From the NCBI RefSeq assembly GCF_010093135.1, contig NZ_PDWK01000001.1, positions 1-57,891 of the forward strand: 57,891 nt of DNA, written 5' to 3'. The position numbers and the translations under genes are program-made. The notes beneath the pieces were generated by a model that ran no database searches, was not told the DNA's origin, and saw nothing but the letters and a program-made list of their open reading frames with translations. Source of the stretch: Pseudoxanthomonas taiwanensis. Lineage in GTDB: Bacteria; Pseudomonadota; Gammaproteobacteria; Xanthomonadales; Xanthomonadaceae. This document shows, piece by piece, positions 43,409-53,444 of the stretch. Each line of letters opens with the position of its first letter. Positions within the stretch are counted from its first letter, which is position 1.

Positions 43409-44717
43409 CGATCCACCTCACCAAACACAAGGTCATAAGTACCGATCATCGCGACCACGTCGGCCAGCATGTGCCCGCGCACGATCTCGTCCATCGAGGA
43501 CAGGTGCGCGAAGCCGGGGGCGCGCAGGTGCACGCGGAAGGGCTTGTTGGCGCCGTCGGACACCAGGTAGCAGCCGAACTCGCCCTTGGGCGCCTCGACC
43601 GCGGCGTAGGTCTCGCCGGCCGGCACGCAGTAGCCCTCGGAGAACAGCTTGAAGTGGTGGATCAGCGCCTCCATGTCGTCCTTCATCTCCTCGCGGGGGG
43701 GGGGGCGACCTTGAAGTTCTTCACCATGACCGGGCCGGGGTTGGCCTTCAGCCACTTCACGCACTGCTCGATGATGCGGTTGGACTGGCGCATCTCGGCC
43801 ACGCGCACCAGGTAGCGGTCGTAGCAGTCGCCGTTGGTGCCGACCGGGATGTCGAAGTCGACCTCGGCGTACTTGGCGTACGGCTGTTTCTTGCGCAGGT
43901 CCCAGGCGATGCCCGAGCCGCGCAGCATGGCGCCGGTCATGCCCCACTTCAGGGCCTGCTCCGGGGTGACCACGCCGATGCCGACGGTGCGCTGCTTCCA
44001 GATGCGGTTGTCGGTCAGCAGCGTCTCGTATTCGTCCACGCGCTTGGGGAACTCGCGGGTGAAGTGCTCGAGGTAGTCGAGCAGCGAGCCCTCGCGCGCC
44101 TCGTTCAGGCGCTTGAGCTCCTTGCCCTTACGCCACGGCGACTCCCTGTACTTCGGCATGCGGTCCGGCAGGTCGCGATAGACGCCGCCGGGGCGGTAGT
44201 AGGCCGCGTGCATGCGCGCGCCGGACACCGCCTCGTAGACGTCCATCAGCTCCTCGCGCTCGCGGAACGCGTACAGGAACACCGCCATCGCGCCCAGGTC
44301 CAGGGCATTGGAGCCGACCCACATCAGGTGGTTCAGGATGCGGGTGATCTCGTCGAACATCGTGCGGATGTACTGCGCACGCTCCGGCGCCTCGATCCCC
44401 AGCAGGTTCTCGATCGCGCGCACGTAGGCGTGCTCGTTGCACATCATCGACACGTAGTCCAGCCGGTCCATGTAGCCGATGGACTGGTTGAACGGCTTGG
44501 ACTCGGCCAGCTTCTCCGTGCCCCGGTGCAGCAGGCCCACGTGCGGGTCGGCGCGGACGACGGTCTCGCCGTCCATCTCCAGGATCAGGCGCAGCACGCC
44601 GTGCGCGGACGGGTGCTGCGGGCCGAAGTTCATGGTGAAGTTGCGGATCTCCTGCCGCGGGGTCGCCTGCGCGCCCGCGGCCTGCGGAGCCTGTTCGTGG
44701 TGCATGGTGACGCTCAC
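43405..44717 (-). pseudogene. nuoD: NADH-quinone oxidoreductase subunit D, frameshifted in a poly-C tract
   Basis: The 49-kDa subunit that lines the quinone site with nuoB. Residues 1-340 (MSVTMHHEQ... [12 protein letters not shown]) are in one frame, which stops at 43683; the rest ([23 protein letters not shown] ... VFGEVDR) continues in another. The break is at an 11-base run of C on the coding strand (G at 43695-43705). Adding one C restores [10 protein letters not shown] and a 437-aa protein of normal size. As all other nuo genes are intact, a homopolymer sequencing error or a reversible slip is more likely than real loss. Confidence 0.9.
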
Positions 44718-45466
44718 TTGGCGGCCTCCCGTTGCTCGGCCTCGCCCCTGGCGGTCTCGTAGCGGGCGTCGTCGCGGATGACGCGCGGCACGCCCACGCG
44801 CGGCTCGACCGAGGTCACCGGCTCGTACACCACGCGCTGGCGCTCCTCGTCGTAGCGCACCTCGACGTTGCCGATCAGCGGGAAGTCCTTGCGGAACGGA
44901 TGACCGACGAAGCCGTAGTCGGTCAGGATCCGGCGCAGGTCCGGATGGCCCTCGAAGACGATGCCGTACAGGTCGAACGCCTCGCGCTCGAACCAGTTGG
45001 CGCCCGGCCAGATGCCGGTCAGCGACGGCACCACCGGCAGCTCGTCGTTGGGCGCGAAGCAGCGCAGCCGCAGGCGGCGGTTGTTGGCGTAGGACAGCAG
45101 GTGCACGACCACCGCGAAGCGGCGCTCGGGCGCGGCGATCTCGGCGACCTGGGCGCCGGCCTGGCGGGCCGGGCGCTCGCCCCAGCGGAAGCGGCCGACG
45201 TTGCGACCCTCCACGCCGCGGCTGAAGCCGCCGGAGGAGACGTCATGGGTGTCCCACTCGGCGCTGCCGTAGCCGAGGTAGTCCACGCCGCAGAGGTCGG
45301 TCAGCTGCTCGAAGGCGAACTCGTCGCGCAGCGCGCGGCAGGTGTCCAGCCACTGGCCGGACGGCACCATGAGCGTGACCTCCCCGCGGGGCTCGGCCAC
45401 GGTGACCTCGGCGCCCGGGAAACGGTCGCGCAGTCGTTGGGCGAAGGAAGCAGCAGGCTCGGCCAT
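44714..45466 (-). CDS. nuoC: NADH-quinone oxidoreductase subunit C
   Basis: 250 aa, 30-kDa subunit. The signature [27 protein letters not shown] (here REAFDLYG) is clear. Separate from nuoD, unlike the nuoCD fusion of enterics. The middle insert around 75-110 ([24 protein letters not shown]) is typical of Xanthomonadales. Overlaps nuoD by four bases. Confidence 0.97.
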   Translation of the reverse strand: MAEPAASFAQRLRDRFPGAEVTVAEPRGEVTLMVPSGQWLDTCRALRDEFAFEQLTDLCGVDYLGYGSAEWDTHDVSSGGFSRGVEGRNVGRFRWGERPARQAGAQVAEIAAPERRFAVVVHLLSYANNRRLRLRCFAPNDELPVVPSLTGIWPGANWFEREAFDLYGIVFEGHPDLRRILTDYGFVGHPFRKDFPLIGNVEVRYDEERQRVVYEPVTSVEPRVGVPRVIRDDARYETARGEAEQREAAK

Positions 45467-45493
45467 GGGGCTTGGCGGCTCCGGAAATGGGGG

Positions 45494-46069
45494 TCAGCGG
45501 GCGATGGTGTTGGGCTTCTTGGCCACGGTCTGCGTGCGCCAGATCTTCTTCTGCAGCTGCAGGATGCCGTAGACCAGCGCCTCGGCCGTGGGCGGGCAGC
45601 CCGGCACGTAGATGTCGACCGGCACGATCCGGTCGCAACCGCGCACCACCGAGTAGGAATAGTGGTAGTAGCCGCCGCCGTTGGCGCAGCTGCCCATGGA
45701 GATCACCCACTTGGGATCGGGCATCTGGTCGTAGACCTTGCGCAGCGCCGGGGCCATCTTGTTGACCAGGGTGCCGGCCACGATCATCACGTCGGCCTGG
45801 CGCGGCGACGGACGGAACACGACGCCGTAGCGGTCCAGGTCCAGGCGCGCGGCGCCGGCGTGCATCATCTCCACGGCGCAGCAGGCCAGGCCGAAGGTCA
45901 TCGGCCACATGGAGCCGGTGCGCGCCCAGTTGACCAGCGCGTCCACGCTGGTGGTCACGTAACCCTTCTCCAGGAGCGGGTTTTCGCCTTCCGGCCGCAG
46001 GATGTCGTCCACCCGCCCTTCCGGGATCGGGTTGTTCATCAGCCGGTCCAGCGTCTGGATCACTCCCAT
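45494..46069 (-). CDS. nuoB: NADH-quinone oxidoreductase subunit B
   Basis: 191 aa from the ATG at 46069, which overlaps the nuoA end by ten bases. Carries cluster N2, the last before quinone: [21 protein letters not shown] and [11 protein letters not shown] hold the ligands including the tandem cysteines. Confidence 0.98.
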   Translation of the reverse strand: MGVIQTLDRLMNNPIPEGRVDDILRPEGENPLLEKGYVTTSVDALVNWARTGSMWPMTFGLACCAVEMMHAGAARLDLDRYGVVFRPSPRQADVMIVAGTLVNKMAPALRKVYDQMPDPKWVISMGSCANGGGYYHYSYSVVRGCDRIVPVDIYVPGCPPTAEALVYGILQLQKKIWRTQTVAKKPNTIAR

Positions 46070-46416
46070 TCGAGCGCTCCCTTCTTCCACACGTAAACGA
46101 AGCCCAGGAACAGCATGCCGACGAACAGGGCCATGGTGACCAGCGCGCGCGGCCCCAGCTCCTGGAACACGAGGGTCCACGGCACGATGAAGATGATTTC
46201 CAGGTCGAAGACGATGAACTGGATGGCGATCAGGTAGTAGCGCACGTCGAACTTCATGCGCGCGTCCTCGAACGCCTCGAAGCCGCATTCGTACGGCGAC
46301 AGCTTCTCCGCGTCCGGGCGCCGCGGGCCGAGCACGCGGCCGACGATGATCAGCGCGACGCCGATCCCGGTGGCCACGATCAGGAACAACAGGGTCGGCA
46401 GGTATTGGGCCAGCAC
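46060..46416 (-). CDS. nuoA: NADH-quinone oxidoreductase subunit A
   Basis: 118 aa with a GTG start at 46416 ([17 protein letters not shown]...), preceded by AAGAGAG; the upstream extension is not typical. Three membrane helices and the conserved loop [26 protein letters not shown]. First gene of the 14-gene operon. Confidence 0.96.
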   Translation of the reverse strand: MLAQYLPTLLFLIVATGIGVALIIVGRVLGPRRPDAEKLSPYECGFEAFEDARMKFDVRYYLIAIQFIVFDLEIIFIVPWTLVFQELGPRALVTMALFVGMLFLGFVYVWKKGALEWE

Positions 46417-46588
46417 GTGTGGTTCTCTCTTGCCTCTGCCCGGCGTGCCGGGCCTGGGTTCGCGTGCGCGGAGGACTTCCGCCCACGCCCTTTGTACTTC
46501 ATGCCGCGGAGGGGCCGCGTGCATGCGCCGCGCCCGCATGAATACGGGCCTTGGCGCCGTATCCGCTGCGATTGTGCACAGCTGCGGA

Positions 46589-46618
46589 ATTGTAGCCGTT
46601 CGCACGCACGCGAGTAAA
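46589..46618 (-). promoter_or_regulatory. Predicted nuo operon promoter
   Basis: Minus strand TTTACT (46613-46618), 18-bp spacer, TACAAT (46589-46594), about 170 bp upstream of nuoA and just after the tRNA-Leu terminator. The leader of about 165 nt is long and could hold further control, but no riboswitch was recognised. Confidence 0.6.
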
Positions 46619-46666
46619 CGCTATCACGTCCCGCCGCGGCCGCCGGAAACCTTCAACACAACCATG

Positions 46667-46690
46667 AAAAAAGGCCCGCCGGAGCGGGCC
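46667..46690 (-). terminator. Rho-independent terminator after tRNA-Leu
   Basis: Minus strand GGCCCGC-TCCG-GCGGGCC followed by six T's. It separates the secG-tRNA-Leu transcript from the nuo operon. Confidence 0.9.
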
Positions 46691-46752
46691 TCGGGTCCGT
46701 TTGCGGCTTCCACCGGGCGGCGCCGGAACCCCTGCGCCACCCGCGCTGTGTT

Positions 46753-46837
46753 TGGTGCCCAAGAGGGGACTCGAACCCCTACGACTCTCGTCGCTACCAC
46801 CTCAAGGTAGTGCGTCTACCAATTCCGCCACCTGGGC
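46753..46837 (-). tRNA. tRNA-Leu (GAG)
   Basis: 85 bases including CCA. Anticodon stem CTACC/GGTAG with loop TTGAGGT, so anticodon GAG. A long variable arm (class II), the GGTTCGAGTCC T-arm and a 7-bp acceptor stem GCCCAGG/CTTGGGC are seen. It lies between secG and the nuo operon. Confidence 0.97.
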
Positions 46838-46878
46838 ATGGAACCTGCCGGTTTCGGCCGGCGCCGTATTGTACCGCC

Positions 46879-47322
46879 TTACTGCGCCGGAGGAGGAGCC
46901 TCCCCCTCCTGCTGCGGGGCGGGAACCGCCGCCTCGCCCTGCGCCTGGGCCGGCTGCGCGGCCGGCACCTCGGACGGGGCGGCGACAGCCGGCGGCGGCA
47001 CCGCCAGCTCGCCCGGCGCGGCGGCCGGCACCGCGGGGACCGCCGCCTCGCCCATCACGCCCAGGTCCGGGCCGGCGGCCGGGCGGGCATTGTGGGTGGC
47101 GTACCAGGCCATGAACATGCTGATGCCGAAGAACACCACGGCCAGCCACTTGGTGGTCTTGGACAGGAAGTTGGACGCGCCGCGCGCGCCGAACACCGTG
47201 CCCGAGGCACCGGCGCCGAAGCCCGAGCCGGCGGCCGCGCCGGCGCCGCGCTGCAGCAGGATCAGCGCGATCATGGCCACCGCCACCAGCACGTACACCA
47301 CGTTGAGGATCACCATCAGCAT
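46879..47322 (-). CDS. secG: Preprotein translocase subunit SecG
   Basis: 147 aa from the ATG at 47322. Two membrane helices (about 2-22 and 54-75) with the conserved LLQRGAGAAAGSGFG and NFLSKTTKWLAVVFF segments. It helps SecYE/SecA move proteins. The last 65 residues are a low-complexity A/P/E/Q tail, common in this order but not needed for the core function. 14 bp after tpiA. Confidence 0.95.
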   Translation of the reverse strand: MLMVILNVVYVLVAVAMIALILLQRGAGAAAGSGFGAGASGTVFGARGASNFLSKTTKWLAVVFFGISMFMAWYATHNARPAAGPDLGVMGEAAVPAVPAAAPGELAVPPPAVAAPSEVPAAQPAQAQGEAAVPAPQQEGEAPPPAQ

Positions 47323-47336
47323 CGTCTTGTCTCGAC

Positions 47337-48095
47337 TTACCGGCCCGCCGCCACGCCGCGGGCAATGTCCAGGAAATCGGCAGCCACCAGCGAGGCACCG
47401 CCGATCAGCCCGCCGTCCACGTCCGGCTGCGCGCACAGGGCCGCGCAGTTGTCGGGCTTGACGCTGCCGCCGTACAGGATGGGCAGCGAATCGGCGATTG
47501 TAGCATCGTGCGCGGCGATCTGGCCACGGATGAAGGCATGGACCGCCTGGGCCTGCTCCGGGGTGGCGGTGCGGCCGGTGCCGATGGCCCAGACCGGCTC
47601 GTAGGCCACCACCGCGCCGGCGAAGCCGGCCACGCCCACCAGATCCAGCACCGGCTGCAGCTGGGCGGCGATCACCGCCTCGGTGCGACCGGCCTCGCGC
47701 TCCTCCAGACGCTCGCCCAGGCACAGCACCGGGGTGAGGCCGGCGGCCAGCGCCGCCTGGAACTTGCGGGCCACCAGCTCGCTGCCTTCGCCGTGGTAGG
47801 CGCGCCGCTCCGAATGGCCGACCAGGACGTAACGGGCGCCCACGTCCGCCAGCATGGCCGCGGCGACCTCGCCGGTGTAGGCGCCCTTGTCGTGGCAGCT
47901 CACGTCCTGCGCACCGAAGGCCACGGCACTGCCGGAGAACTCCCGGACCAGCCCCTCAATGTACGGGAACGGCGGCAGGACCACCAGCTCCACACCCTCC
48001 ACCGGGGCGGCGGCGGCCACCTGGCCGACCAGCTGGCGGGCGAATTCGCGGGTGCCGTGCAGCTTCCAGTTGCCGGCGACGATCTTGCGGCGCAT
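47337..48095 (-). CDS. tpiA: Triosephosphate isomerase
   Basis: 252 aa, TIM barrel that interconverts glyceraldehyde-3-phosphate and dihydroxyacetone phosphate. Substrate-binding GNWKLHG, catalytic His in VGHSERR, catalytic Glu in AYEPVWAIGTG and the phosphate-binding LYGGSVKPDN are all intact. Probably co-transcribed with secG. Confidence 0.98.
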   Translation of the reverse strand: MRRKIVAGNWKLHGTREFARQLVGQVAAAAPVEGVELVVLPPFPYIEGLVREFSGSAVAFGAQDVSCHDKGAYTGEVAAAMLADVGARYVLVGHSERRAYHGEGSELVARKFQAALAAGLTPVLCLGERLEEREAGRTEAVIAAQLQPVLDLVGVAGFAGAVVAYEPVWAIGTGRTATPEQAQAVHAFIRGQIAAHDATIADSLPILYGGSVKPDNCAALCAQPDVDGGLIGGASLVAADFLDIARGVAAGR

Positions 48096-48147
48096 GCGTG
48101 TTCTTTCCCTGGGAAACGTGGCGCGGAAGGATACCCGCGGCGCGGCC

Positions 48148-48172
48148 GTCCTGCGCGCTGACAGCGCAGGAC
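48148..48172 (-). terminator. Stable hairpin between oxygenase gene and tpiA
   Basis: GTCCTGCGC (48148-48156) and GCGCAGGAC (48164-48172) form a perfect 9-bp stem. There is no T-run, so it may be a Rho-linked terminator or an mRNA stabiliser. Confidence 0.45.
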
Positions 48173-48188
48173 AGCCGCCCGGCGCCGC

Positions 48189-49127
48189 CTACTTCAGCTT
48201 GATCTCGCGCAGGCGCTGCTCGAGGAACTCCTGCGCGGTGATCGGCTCCGGATAGTGGTCCGGGTTGTCCGGGGTCACGCAGGACGGCAGCGTCTTGATC
48301 AGGAAATCCGGGTTCGGGTGCAGGAAGAACGGCACCGAGTAGCGCGGCTTGCGCGCCTCCTCCCCCGGCGGGTTGACCACGCGGTGGATGGTGGACGGGT
48401 ACACGTGGTTGGTCAGGCGCTCGAGCATGTCGCCGATGTTGACCACGATGGTGTCGCCCTCGGAGGTGAAGGGTACCCACTCGCCCTTCTTCGACAGCAC
48501 CTCCAGGCCGGCGGCGCTGGCGCCGACCAGCAGGGTGATGAAGTTGATGTCGCCGTGCGCGCCGGCGCGGACGTTGGGGATGTCCGGCTGGGTGATCGGC
48601 GGGTAGTGGATCGGGCGCAGGATCGAGTTGCCGAAGTTGGTCTTGTCGGCGAAGAAGTCCTCCGGCAGGCCGATGTGCAGCGCCAGCGCGGCCAGCACGC
48701 GCGAGCCCAGGTTGTCCAGGGCGTTGTACAGCGCCAGGCCGTACTCCTTGAACTCCGGCACTTCCTCCGGCCACACGTTCGGCGGCATCACCGGGCGGTA
48801 CCTGGAGTCGTCCGGGATCTCGCGGCCGATGTGCCAGAACTCCTTCAGGTCGTAGTGCTGGCTGCCCTTGGCGGTCTCCACGCCGAAGGGGGTGTAGCCG
48901 CGCGCGCCGCCGCCGCCGGGGATGTGGTACTTCATCTTCACCTCCTCGGGGAGGGCGAAGAACTTCTGGAAGGCGGCGTAGGCGTTGTCGACCAGCTCCT
49001 GCGGGATGCCGTGGTTGCAGATGCCGGCGAAACCCCATTCGCGGTAGGCCGCGCCCAGCTCGGCGACGAAGGCGTCGCGGTCGCTGTCGTAGCGGGTGAT
49101 GTCGAGGGTGGGAATGCGGGAACTCAT
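48189..49127 (-). CDS. 2-oxoglutarate/Fe(II)-dependent dioxygenase, isopenicillin N synthase-like
   Basis: 312 aa from the ATG at 49127. DIOX_N domain in residues 5-110 (REWGFAGICNHGIPQELVDNAY), then the double-stranded beta helix with iron ligands HGD (GAHGDINF) and H (STIHRVV) and the 2OG-binding R-x-S (PRYSVPFF). The substrate is unknown. Such enzymes are common in bacteria as oxygenases of small molecules. Its place between glmM and tpiA suggests insertion into a housekeeping block. Confidence 0.92.
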   Translation of the reverse strand: MSSRIPTLDITRYDSDRDAFVAELGAAYREWGFAGICNHGIPQELVDNAYAAFQKFFALPEEVKMKYHIPGGGGARGYTPFGVETAKGSQHYDLKEFWHIGREIPDDSRYRPVMPPNVWPEEVPEFKEYGLALYNALDNLGSRVLAALALHIGLPEDFFADKTNFGNSILRPIHYPPITQPDIPNVRAGAHGDINFITLLVGASAAGLEVLSKKGEWVPFTSEGDTIVVNIGDMLERLTNHVYPSTIHRVVNPPGEEARKPRYSVPFFLHPNPDFLIKTLPSCVTPDNPDHYPEPITAQEFLEQRLREIKLK

Positions 49128-49195
49128 GGGAATGCTCCAGTGGGGAACCGGCGCCGGCACCGCGGCGGCCGGGAGAAAACGCGCCGCCGCGGCAC

Positions 49196-50554
49196 TCAGC
49201 CCGCGGCGGCCGAGCGCACGGCCTCGGCCAGGCGCTCCAGGGTGGCCTGCATCAGCGCCTGGTCGTCGGCCTCGACCGTGACCCGCACCACCGGCTCGGT
49301 GCCGGACGGGCGCAGGAAGGCGCGGCCCCTGCCCTGCACCGCGGCCTGGGCGGCCTGCAGGGCCCGGCGCACGCCATCCGACTCGACCACGGCCCTGGCC
49401 GGGACGCCGTCCAGGCGCACGTTGACGGTCTTCTGCGGCACCGTGGCCAGCCCGTCCAGGGCCTGGCGCAGGCTGCGCCCGGACCGGCGCAGCACATCCA
49501 GCACCTGCAGGGCGCTGATGATGCCGTCGCCGGTGGTGGCGCGGTCCAGGCACAGCAGGTGGCCGGAGGCCTCGCCGCCAAGCACGCCGCCGCCCTCGAC
49601 CAGGGCCTGGTGGACGTGGCGGTCACCGACCTTGGCCCGCTGGAAGGCGATGCCGGCCTCGGCCAGGGCGCGCTCCAGCCCGTAGTTGGTCATCAGCGTG
49701 CCGACCACCGGGCCGTGCAGGCGGCCGCTGGCCTGCCAGTCGCGGGCCAGCACGTACAGCAGGCCATCGCCGTCCACCACCTGGCCGCGGTCGTCGGCCA
49801 TCAGTACGCGGTCGCCGTCGCCGTCGAAGGCGATGCCCAGGTCCGCGCCGGCCTGGCGCACGTGCGCGGCCAGGTTCTCCACGTGCATGGAGCCGACGCC
49901 GTCGTTGATGTTCAGCCCGTCGGGGGCGTTGCCGATGGCCACCACGTGCGCGCCCAGCTCGCGGAACAGCAGCGGAGCGATGTGGTAGGTGGCGCCGTGC
50001 GCGCAGTCCACCACCAGCTTCATCCCGCGCAGGTCGAAGCCGCGCGGCACCGAGGCCTTGCAGAACTCGATGTAGCGGCCGACCGCGTCGCGCGCGCGGG
50101 TGGCCTTGCCCAGGTTCTCGGACTCGACGGTGGCGAACGGCTCGTCCAGCGCGGCCTCGATCGCCAGCTCGGTGGCGTCGTCCAGCTTCTCGCCCTCGGC
50201 CGAGAAGAACTTGATGCCGTTGTCGTGGTGCGGGTTGTGCGAGGCGCTGATGACGATGCCGGCGTCCGCGCCCAGGGTGCGGGTCAGGAACGCCACCGCC
50301 GGGGTCGGCATCGGCCCCAGCAGCTGCACGTCCACGCCGGCGGCCACCAGGCCCGCCTCCAGCGCGGCCTCGAACATGTAGCCGGAGATGCGGGTGTCCT
50401 TGCCGATCACCACCGAGCGGCGGCCACTGCGGCCGCGTGCCAGGACCCGGCCCAGGGCGTTGCCCAGGCGCAGCACGAAGTCGGCCGAGACCGGCCCCTG
50501 CCCGACCCGGCCGCGGATGCCGTCGGTGCCGAAGTAGCGCCGTGTCCCGCTCAT
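49196..50554 (-). CDS. glmM: Phosphoglucosamine mutase
   Basis: 452 aa from the ATG at 50554; the upstream open frame overlaps accD. Makes glucosamine-1-phosphate for peptidoglycan and LPS. Active-site phosphoserine loop [19 protein letters not shown], metal loop AFDGDGDR, sugar loop GGEASGH and phosphate loop [11 protein letters not shown] are complete. Overlaps accD by four bases. Confidence 0.98.
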   Translation of the reverse strand: MSGTRRYFGTDGIRGRVGQGPVSADFVLRLGNALGRVLARGRSGRRSVVIGKDTRISGYMFEAALEAGLVAAGVDVQLLGPMPTPAVAFLTRTLGADAGIVISASHNPHHDNGIKFFSAEGEKLDDATELAIEAALDEPFATVESENLGKATRARDAVGRYIEFCKASVPRGFDLRGMKLVVDCAHGATYHIAPLLFRELGAHVVAIGNAPDGLNINDGVGSMHVENLAAHVRQAGADLGIAFDGDGDRVLMADDRGQVVDGDGLLYVLARDWQASGRLHGPVVGTLMTNYGLERALAEAGIAFQRAKVGDRHVHQALVEGGGVLGGEASGHLLCLDRATTGDGIISALQVLDVLRRSGRSLRQALDGLATVPQKTVNVRLDGVPARAVVESDGVRRALQAAQAAVQGRGRAFLRPSGTEPVVRVTVEADDQALMQATLERLAEAVRSAAAG

Positions 50555-51429
50555 GCGGCTTCCTGCGGACGCGGCTGGCGGGTCAGCAGGGCCAACAGCG
50601 TGGCCAGGCGGTCGCGCAGCTCGCGGCGGTCGCAGATCTGGTCGATGGCCCCGTGCTCGAGCAGGAACTCCGAGCGCTGGAAGCCCTCGGGCAGCTTCTC
50701 GCGCACGGTCTGCTCGATCACGCGGGGGCCGGCGAAGCCGATCTGCGCCCCCGGCTCGGCGATGTTGATGTCGCCGAGCATGGCCAGGCTGGCCGAGACG
50801 CCGCCGGTGGTCGGGTGGGTCAGCACCGAGATGTAGGGGATGCCGGCCGCGCGCAGGCGGCCCAGTGCCGCCGAGGTCTTGGCCATCTGCATCAGCGAGA
50901 ACAGGCTCTCCTGCATGCGCGCGCCGCCGCTGGCCGAGAAGTTGACGAACGGGGCGCGCAGCTCCAGCGCCCGCTCCGCGGCCAGGGCGAACTTCTCGCC
51001 CACCACCGAGCCCATCGAGCCGCCCATGTAGGCGAAGTCGAAGGCGCTGGCCACCAGCGGCCGGCCCTTGAGCTGCCCCTCCATCGCCACCAGGGCATCG
51101 AACTCGCCGGTGGCCTTCTGGGTGGCCTTGATGCGGTCCGCGTAGCGCTTCTGGTCGCGGAACTTCAGCACGTCGGTCGGCGCCAGGTTCGGCGCGATCT
51201 CCCGGGTCGAGCCGGGGTCGAACAGGGCGGCCAGCCGCGCGCGGGCGCGGATCGGCCGGTGGAAGGCGCACTTCGGGCAGACTTCCAGGTTCTCCTCCAG
51301 CTCCGGGCGGTACAGCACCGCGCCGCAGCGGTCGCACTTCTCCCACAGGCCCTCGGGGATGCTGCGCTTGCGCCCACCGGCGGCCTCGGTGCGGATGCCG
51401 GAGGGCATCAGTTTGCTGAGCCAGCTCAT
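50551..51429 (-). CDS. accD: Acetyl-CoA carboxylase carboxyltransferase subunit beta
   Basis: 292 aa. Zinc ribbon [23 protein letters not shown] (two CxxC pairs) and the crotonase-like core with [25 protein letters not shown]. With AccA it moves carboxyl from biotin to acetyl-CoA, the first step of fatty acid synthesis. Confidence 0.98.
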   Translation of the reverse strand: MSWLSKLMPSGIRTEAAGGRKRSIPEGLWEKCDRCGAVLYRPELEENLEVCPKCAFHRPIRARARLAALFDPGSTREIAPNLAPTDVLKFRDQKRYADRIKATQKATGEFDALVAMEGQLKGRPLVASAFDFAYMGGSMGSVVGEKFALAAERALELRAPFVNFSASGGARMQESLFSLMQMAKTSAALGRLRAAGIPYISVLTHPTTGGVSASLAMLGDINIAEPGAQIGFAGPRVIEQTVREKLPEGFQRSEFLLEHGAIDQICDRRELRDRLATLLALLTRQPRPQEAA

Positions 51430-51580
51430 TGGCGGATGTCGTTTTCCGTATGGCGGCCGTCACCGGCCGGTAAAGGGTGACAGTCTAGCCCAGCGGACCC
51501 CGGCCCGGCCTGGCCGGAAGCAGCCGTACCAGTGCGTATGGTAACCTGACTGGTCCCCCGCCCCACCCCGCACCATCCCG

Positions 51581-52051
51581 ATGAAGCCGTCCACCCTGCG
51601 CCTTGGCATGAACCTGTGGCCGCCGTTCCTGTTCTCCGGCGTGCACGTGGCGGAGATCGCCCCGGATTGGCGCTACGCGCGCGTCGAGCTGCGCCTGCGC
51701 CCGTGGAACCGCAACTACGTGGGCACCCACTTCGGCGGCAACCTGTTCGCCATGACCGACCCGTTCTGGATGCTGCTGCTCATGCACTGCCTGGGCCGGG
51801 ATTACTACGTCTGGGACCGGGAGGGGCGGATCGAGTTCCTGCGCCCGGGCCGCAGCCACGTGTCTACCGAGTTCCGCATCGGCGACGCGGTGCTGGCGCA
51901 GATCCGCCAGGCCACCGCCGGCGGCGACAAGTACCTGCACTGGTTCGAGAACGACGTGGTGGACGCCGAAGGCCAGGTGGTGGCCCGGGTGCACAAGCAG
52001 GTCTACGGGCGGCGCAAGCCCGACCGCCGCCCTCGGGGCGCGGCCGGCTGA
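51581..52051 (+). CDS. DUF4442 (hotdog-fold) protein
   Basis: 156 aa. Thioesterase-like hotdog fold: LRLGMNLWPPFLFSGVHVAEIAPDWRYARVELRLRPWNRNYVGTHFGG is the DUF4442 signature, with GGNLFAMTDPFW as the central helix. The true substrate is not known. The last 49 bases overlap the opposite-strand gene that follows. Divergent from accD. Confidence 0.88.
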   Translation: MKPSTLRLGMNLWPPFLFSGVHVAEIAPDWRYARVELRLRPWNRNYVGTHFGGNLFAMTDPFWMLLLMHCLGRDYYVWDREGRIEFLRPGRSHVSTEFRIGDAVLAQIRQATAGGDKYLHWFENDVVDAEGQVVARVHKQVYGRRKPDRRPRGAAG

Positions 52052-53379
52052 AGCCGGCTGGCCGGCAGCGGCACCGTCCAGCTGTCGGCCGCCTCCGGGC
52101 GCCGCTGCCAGTAGCGGGCGGTGCCGAGTGTGCCGGCCCGTGGATCCAGGCGCAGCGGGCGCGCCGGGCTGCGCATGGCTGCCGGCAGGCGCTCGAGGAG
52201 GACCGGTTCCACCGTCCCCTGCCCCCGCAACCAGAGCAGCGCGGCCACGGCGCGCAGCTGGGCGGCGGCGTCCTGCAGGCGCCGGGCGTATCCGGCATGG
52301 GCCGGCACGGCCACGTCCGCCGCCCGGCAGCCGACCAGGTTGGCCAGGCAGCGCAGCGGTCGGCGCGGCGGCGGCGGCGGGCCGTCCAGCGGCAGGTCCC
52401 GGGCCAGCCTGGCGCGCGCCTGCGCGCCGCAGTACCAGGCAAAGCGCGGGGCGATCCGGGCGGCGGTCAGCCCGGGGTCGAACAGCAGGCGCCCGGCCCA
52501 TCCCGCCGGCCCGCTCCCCACCCCGCCGTGCTCGGCCGTGGCCGCGCGCAGGGTGCCGAGCACCATCCGTCCCTCGGCCAGCATCGCCCGGCACACGCCC
52601 TCCTCCAGCGCCAGCGGCAGGGCCACGGCGCGCGCGCAGGCCGCCGGCAGCGGATGGTCGGCCGGCAGTTCGGCCAGCATCTGCGCCAGCAGGGTGGCGT
52701 TGCTCTCCACCAGCGTGCCGCCCATGACACTGCCGGCCAGGGAGTCGCCCCCCTCAAGCAGCCGCCGCCCCAGTGCCAGGTCGGCGCAGGCGTCGGCCAG
52801 GGCCAGGTCCACCTGGCCGGCGGCGAAGCGCCATGCGGTGCGGGTGGCCAGCCGGGCCAGGCCCTGGAAGCCGGGCAACGGCAGGTCCAGGCGCGGCGGG
52901 AACGGGTTGCGGAAGTGGTCGTAGCCGCGCAGGGCCTCTGCCCGCCGGAGCAGGCCGGGGTTGCGTTCCAGCAGGTCCGCGTAGGCGGCGGGGCGGGCGC
53001 GCCCCCGCTCCAGGCAGTCCGCCGCCTGCGGCGCGCACCAGGGCGGATCGCCCTCGCGCGCGTCCTCCAGCAGCGGCCACTCGTCAAGGGCGCTGCGCCA
53101 GCGCGGCATCCCGGAGGCATCCGCACCGGCCGCGGCGTAGCGGCGCAGGTCCTCGGCCAGCAGCGGCACCTGGCGCGATTCGGGCACGTCGTGGCGGCCG
53201 GTGTAGAGGGCGGCGAAACCGTCGCGTCCCTGCGGCGGCGGCACGGGGGCCTCCAGCAGGGCCAGCGCCCGGCGCTCCTCCGGCGCCGGCCCCAGCGCCC
53301 GCGCCAGTGCGTACAGCCCGGCGGCGGCCAGCACCAGCAGCGCCAGCCCGCCGGCCAGCCGCTCGAGGCGACGCCCCAT
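52003..53379 (-). CDS. Hypothetical protein with N-terminal membrane anchor
   Basis: 458 aa from the ATG at 53379, which has GGGAGGT eight bases upstream. One membrane helix near residues 8-28 (GGLALLVLAAAGLYALARAL), then a large helical periplasmic domain rich in A, L and R, including PPQGRDGFAALYTGRHDVPE. No family recognised beyond similarity to uncharacterised Xanthomonadales proteins. Its 3' end overlaps the DUF4442 gene tail to tail by 49 bp. Confidence 0.75.
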   Translation of the reverse strand: MGRRLERLAGGLALLVLAAAGLYALARALGPAPEERRALALLEAPVPPPQGRDGFAALYTGRHDVPESRQVPLLAEDLRRYAAAGADASGMPRWRSALDEWPLLEDAREGDPPWCAPQAADCLERGRARPAAYADLLERNPGLLRRAEALRGYDHFRNPFPPRLDLPLPGFQGLARLATRTAWRFAAGQVDLALADACADLALGRRLLEGGDSLAGSVMGGTLVESNATLLAQMLAELPADHPLPAACARAVALPLALEEGVCRAMLAEGRMVLGTLRAATAEHGGVGSGPAGWAGRLLFDPGLTAARIAPRFAWYCGAQARARLARDLPLDGPPPPPRRPLRCLANLVGCRAADVAVPAHAGYARRLQDAAAQLRAVAALLWLRGQGTVEPVLLERLPAAMRSPARPLRLDPRAGTLGTARYWQRRPEAADSWTVPLPASRLQPAAPRGRRSGLRRP

Positions 53380-53444
53380 TCCGACCTCCCTTGGCCTTCC
53401 CGCGGGCCGGCAAGCTAGCAAGGCGGAAGGCTACAATCCAGCCC

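Noticed and set aside
52773-53444. Long N-terminal extension of the DUF502 gene
   Set aside because: It overlaps the opposite-strand gene at 52003-53379 and is proline/arginine-rich shadow sequence; the family starts at 53445.
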